A stretch of DNA of 64,000 bases from Saccharum officinarum (Eukaryota > Streptophyta > Magnoliopsida > Poales > Poaceae), in NCBI GenBank assembly GCA_020631735.1, contig CM036179.1, positions 19,454,463-19,518,462 of the forward strand, in the 5' to 3' direction. A program made the position numbers and the translations under genes. Of this stretch, positions 60,591 through 64,000 are shown piece after piece (position 1 is the stretch's first letter; each line of letters begins with the position of its first letter). The notes beneath the pieces are model-generated. The model saw nothing but the letters and a program-made list of their open reading frames with translations. It ran no database searches and was not told where the DNA came from.

Positions 60591-62315
60591 ATGGAGGGTG
60601 GCAGTCCCTCACGCCGTTCGAAGAAGCGGTCTAAGCTCAATCAAGACCGCACCGCTGCCAAGTCATCTGGCCGCACCAAGGCGGCCTATCACCGTGACGA
60701 TGCTGGTGCTCCCCGACGGGCAGCTGCTCGTGCCTGTGGTGGACGGTACTCATCTTCTGCTGCTCCTCCTCCGCCTCCGGCCCAGGCTTTTGGTGGGATG
60801 GATCCGGTTGTTGATGCGGAAGAGGAGGCTCTTGAGCGTGCGGGCCGCACTATCGGAGTTCCAATGCTGCAGTCACCATCCCGTGGCCCCTCGCATCCTG
60901 TTCATGAGTTTGTTCTGTTTGATGGTCCTCTGCCCTTTATCCAGGAGCCTGAACTTGCTCCAAACTTTGGTGGTTGGGCTCCTCCTCGTCCTGTCGACTA
61001 CCGCCACAACGTTCGTGAAATCCGGTCGCAGCGTGCTCGAAATTTATATGCTGAAGACGAGAAGGATCTCCGGCTTGAGGCTCGGTTCTGGCATCCCTTT
61101 CACTTTGATTACTACCGGTCCATCCTCTATAGCAAAGTCCTCCAGAAGAAGGAGCCAGTCATTCAGATGAAGTATATTCTTTCGTATGATCTTGGTTTGA
61201 TCACCGAGCCTCCCGAGCTACCACAGATGGTTAAGGACTTGAACTCCATGGGCCTGCTTCGCCTGATGGAGTTTCAGAAGCATTGGAACAATGAGATTAT
61301 CCTGCAGTTTTATGCTTCCTATCATCATGAGAAGGACAAGACCGGTGCTACTGACATCATCCACTGGACCACGGAGGGCAAGCATTATAAGGTCAACTTT
61401 GTTACTTTCTCTCGCTTGCTTGGTTTCAATAGTTATGACCATCGTGCTACTGAGCTCGTTGAGTATGAGGATGTTGCGATGGAGGAGTACCAGCACATGT
61501 ATCTTGCTGGACATCCTGCAGATGGCAAGACCGTGTACCTAAAGCCCTATTTCTATGTCTTGAACAACATCCTAAGGTAGATCTTGTATCCAAAGGCTGG
61601 TGATTCCACCTATCTTCGTGATGACTCTCAGAAGGTCCTTGATCGCTTTGGTGCTGATTTTCAGAAGTTCTCCATCAGTCGCTACATCTGGAACAAAATT
61701 CATGACACTTCTGAGGATCCTGTCAAAGGCCTTCCGTATGCTCCCTACCTTATGCATGTCATTGAGCAAGTGTCTGGCATCCGCTTTCCCTCAGATGGTT
61801 CAAATCACAAGCTTCTCAAGATCTCCAACAAGATCTCTATTACTGCTGCCAAAGAATTGAAGAGGGCAGCTGATGTTGCTAGACGCAAGGGCAAAGGCGC
61901 TTCGTCTTCTCGTTCTCATCGTGCTGCCACTTCACCTTCTGCTGCTCCTTCGCGCTCCACCAGTGCCGAGCCCCTCTCTTCTTCCTCCTCTGGTAAGAGC
62001 AAGAAGCCTAGCAAGTTCAAGTTTCTCATGAACTACATGTTTGGACAGTGTTGTGCTAGTGCTCAGCGGGAACATGACATACAAGAGAGGCTTTATCATA
62101 TGGAGCAGCGGGCTGGTATTGTATCTTCTCCTCCGCCGCCGTTTGTGCCTCCCCGTGACCCTATGCAGCTTTATGATGAGGCTTGTGCGGCATATGCGGA
62201 TGAGGCTTCTTCTCGCCGTCAGGGCAAGAGCACTGCTCCTCCTGCTGATGAGGACTACATCCAGGAAGATGATGACAGTGATGAGGGTGATGACGAGGAC
62301 TACGATGATGAGTAG
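60591..62315 (+). pseudogene. Third ORF of the SIRE element (env-position), one stop
   Basis: The frame runs from ATG 60591 (MEGGSPSRRSKKRSKLN) to TAG 62313-62315, 575 codons including the stop, with one internal TAG at 61578-61580 (VLNNILR then ILYPKAG) where Gln is likely. Domains by eye: a basic Ser/Arg/Lys-rich start, a Pro/Ala-rich stretch, and a globular core at about residues 120-400. The core contains EIILQFYASYHHE, IIHWTTEGKHYKVNFVTFSRLLGF and YAPYLMHVIEQVSGIRFP. Its 'FYA...W..GK...F....LLGF' pattern resembles the 'putative plant transposon protein' domain family (PF20167) rather than a viral envelope. Then come a Ser-rich basic segment, a predicted helix and a very acidic tail (DDDSDEGDDEDYDDE). 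I see no clear signal peptide or membrane segment. Its role is unknown. Confidence 0.75.
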
Positions 62316-62905
62316 CTTGCTTCTCTTACGCCTACCCCCTTTTGGCACTTGTTGACAAAGGGGGAGTGTTAGGCTTTGATCTATCTTGTAATAGTTTGTT
62401 GGTAGTCTACCTTCGAGACTTAAAATCCTTTAGCTTGTATGAACTATGTTGTGTGGTGGCACTATGTGATGGACAACTATATATTTGTGTGTGATGGATG
62501 ATTGTAGGACAAGTAATGGTTATCTATCTACCTAAATTAGCTTATGTTTGTCTTGTGATGATGTATGATATTTTCGATGGCCATGTGTTGTTTCAGGATT
62601 CACTTTGAAATCTTGGCCATCATTTTCTCTTCACTTGTTGTGTGAATATATCTTGTCATAGTGCATCTCTTTTCACGGATTTATTCTTGTTCAAACACAT
62701 GTGTTGCACCCCACGAATTGCAAAATTTAGGGGGAGCTTTTGTCTTGATATATGCAAGTGATGGATAAATGATCATAATTGAAATTCAAATTCATGCATA
62801 CATCAAGGGGAGCTCTTCATAAAGTTTGGGGTTCAAAAGCTTTAAATTCTTATATTCTTGTAAAAGCCTAAGTTGGTTGTCATCAATTACCAAAAAGGGG
62901 GAGAT
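62316..62905 (+). other. SIRE 3' untranslated region with repeated polypurine tracts
   Basis: Non-coding sequence with four AAGGGG-type purine runs: ACAAAGGGGGAG (62355-62366), TTTAGGGGGAGC (62726-62737), CAAGGGGAGC (62814-62823) and the LTR-proximal CAAAAAGGGGGAGA (62891-62904). The last is in position to act as the plus-strand primer. Confidence 0.75.
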
Positions 62906-64000
62906 TGAAAGTGCATTTGCCCCCTATGTGGGTTTTGGTGTATTGATGACATCCAAATTAGGGACTAATGTGATCTTAATGAGATATGTCGCAGCTATTG
63001 GTCCCATGAAAGAATTAAAGAGTTGATAAAGATGAAATGGTATCCCTCAATTCGTCGTGTTAAAAAAGGCTTCAAACTCAAGCGGAGCTTCAAAGTTTAT
63101 CTTTTCGCTTCTTGGGTTTAGGTATGCCGCACTATAAAGAGGGATGCAAAATTAGTTGGTCTGAGGAAGATAGAGTGCTCAAGTACAAAAATAAAATCAA
63201 AAGAGAGACACTCTAGCACTTCACGAGCACGTAGAATAGTTTTGCTTACTTTTAGTGTCGGAAGTCCCGACGTATGTCGGGAGTCCCGACGGTCGGAAGT
63301 GCTGACTTGCGCCGGGAGTCCTGACGTCCAGTCACTTAGCCTGTGCGGTGACTAAGGATGTCAGAAGTCCCGACGTATGTCGGAACTCCCGACGGTCAGG
63401 AGTCCCGACCCTCGCCAGGAGTCCCGACGCTAGGCCCATCGGCTCGCTCTGCTGACTGCTGCGTCGGAAGTTCCGACGTACGTCGGAAGTTTCGACGGTC
63501 AGCAGTTCCGACGTAAGTCGGAAGTCCCGACGTTGACTTTGCGCAGTGTTTTTAACCTTGTGTGAACAGTACTTTCTCTCTACGTCAGCAGTCCCGAGAT
63601 CTACGTCGGAAGTCCTGACGTAGATCTGAATGGTTAGATTTCTACTACTAATATAAATAGCACTCTCTTTACTTCTAACCGTTACTCACTCATTCATTGC
63701 TCACCAACTCACGGCCAAAACATCTCTCAAGCATTCAAGAGCTCTCTCTCCTCCTCCTTTGCTCCTAACTTCGATTCCCACGGATTTGAGTGATAGGAGT
63801 GTGTTTTGAGTGAGAAAATCATTCTTGCAAGCTTGAGCACTTGATTTCTTCGTCAAGCCGGTTGGATTTGCGTCTATTACTCTTGGGTTCTTGGAACCCT
63901 AGCCGCTAGGCGTCGCCAAGAGCTTCCATCTTGTGGAAGAGCCTTGGAAGTTTGTATTACCCTTGTTTTCTTAGTGGAGAACTCAAGTGACCTTTGTGGT
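62906..64000 (+). repeat. 3' LTR of the SIRE element (first 1095 bp)
   Basis: It begins TGAAAGTGCATTTGCCCC and follows the 5' LTR closely, including the palindrome array (63258-63540), hairpin (63597-63627) and TATA box (about 63651-63659). It is cut by the window end roughly 500 bp before its expected terminus. Confidence 0.92.

Larger units (their letters stand above)
52042..64000 (+). mobile_element. SIRE/Maximus-type Copia retrotransposon, 3' end outside window
   Basis: The element runs 5' LTR 52042-53636, primer site, gag, pol, an extra ORF, a 3' untranslated region with purine tracts, and a 3' LTR from 62906 that is cut by the window edge. The LTRs differ by only a few percent by eye. 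The gag-pol order, large gag with a long coiled-coil tail, long LTR starting TGAAAGTGCATTTGCCCC and the extra ORF after pol all fit the SIRE (Maximus) lineage. It is young but not intact: gag has an early stop, pol has a frameshift at RNase H, and the extra ORF has one stop. Confidence 0.92.

Overview
The window looks like nuclear DNA of a grass, probably a panicoid such as sorghum, sugarcane, Miscanthus or maize; the species cannot be fixed from the sequence. The evidence is intron-containing plant coding sequence, a Stowaway MITE, a plant RTE-type LINE and grass-style nested LTR retrotransposons. I recognise one host gene. Most of the rest is transposable elements, many inserted into each other.

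Layout. 1-4281 is the 3' part of a very long LTR from an older element. It is fused at 4282 to a truncated but young LTR (4282-5242) of a second element of the same family. That element has a primer-binding site, an internal region with no recognisable pol, a polypurine tract and a 4.9-kb 3' LTR (9529-14464). 14465-17280 holds a reversed SIRE-type Copia LTR, a hAT-like terminus and a Gypsy integrase relic. 17530-25635 is a 12-exon GH127 (DUF1680) beta-L-arabinofuranosidase-like gene on the + strand. It carries an exon-1 frameshift, a Stowaway MITE in intron 3, an antisense RTE LINE in intron 11 and a 173-bp TIR element in exon 12, so it is a recent pseudogene at this locus. 26061-27261 is a tandem duplication of about 600 bp.

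28025-40662 is a Copia element with 127-bp LTRs and a 5-bp target duplication. Its reading frame is split by a complete 3346-bp hAT transposon with an intact 780-residue transposase, and by a 4283-bp reversed solo LTR of the long-LTR family. 41361-64000 is a second stack. A Copia element (513-bp 5' LTR, gag relic) is interrupted by a decayed Copia element (42340-48764) and by a young SIRE/Maximus-type Copia element starting at 52042. The SIRE element carries gag, pol and a third 575-codon ORF downstream of pol, and its 3' LTR runs off the window.

The parts most worth a second look are the third ORF of the SIRE element, whose ATG sits just after a splice-acceptor-like site; the dense arrays of GC-rich palindromes in its LTRs and ahead of that ORF; the intact hAT transposon; the chimeric long-LTR junction; and the multiply disrupted GH127 gene. 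All calls come from reading the sequence by eye, with no database search.
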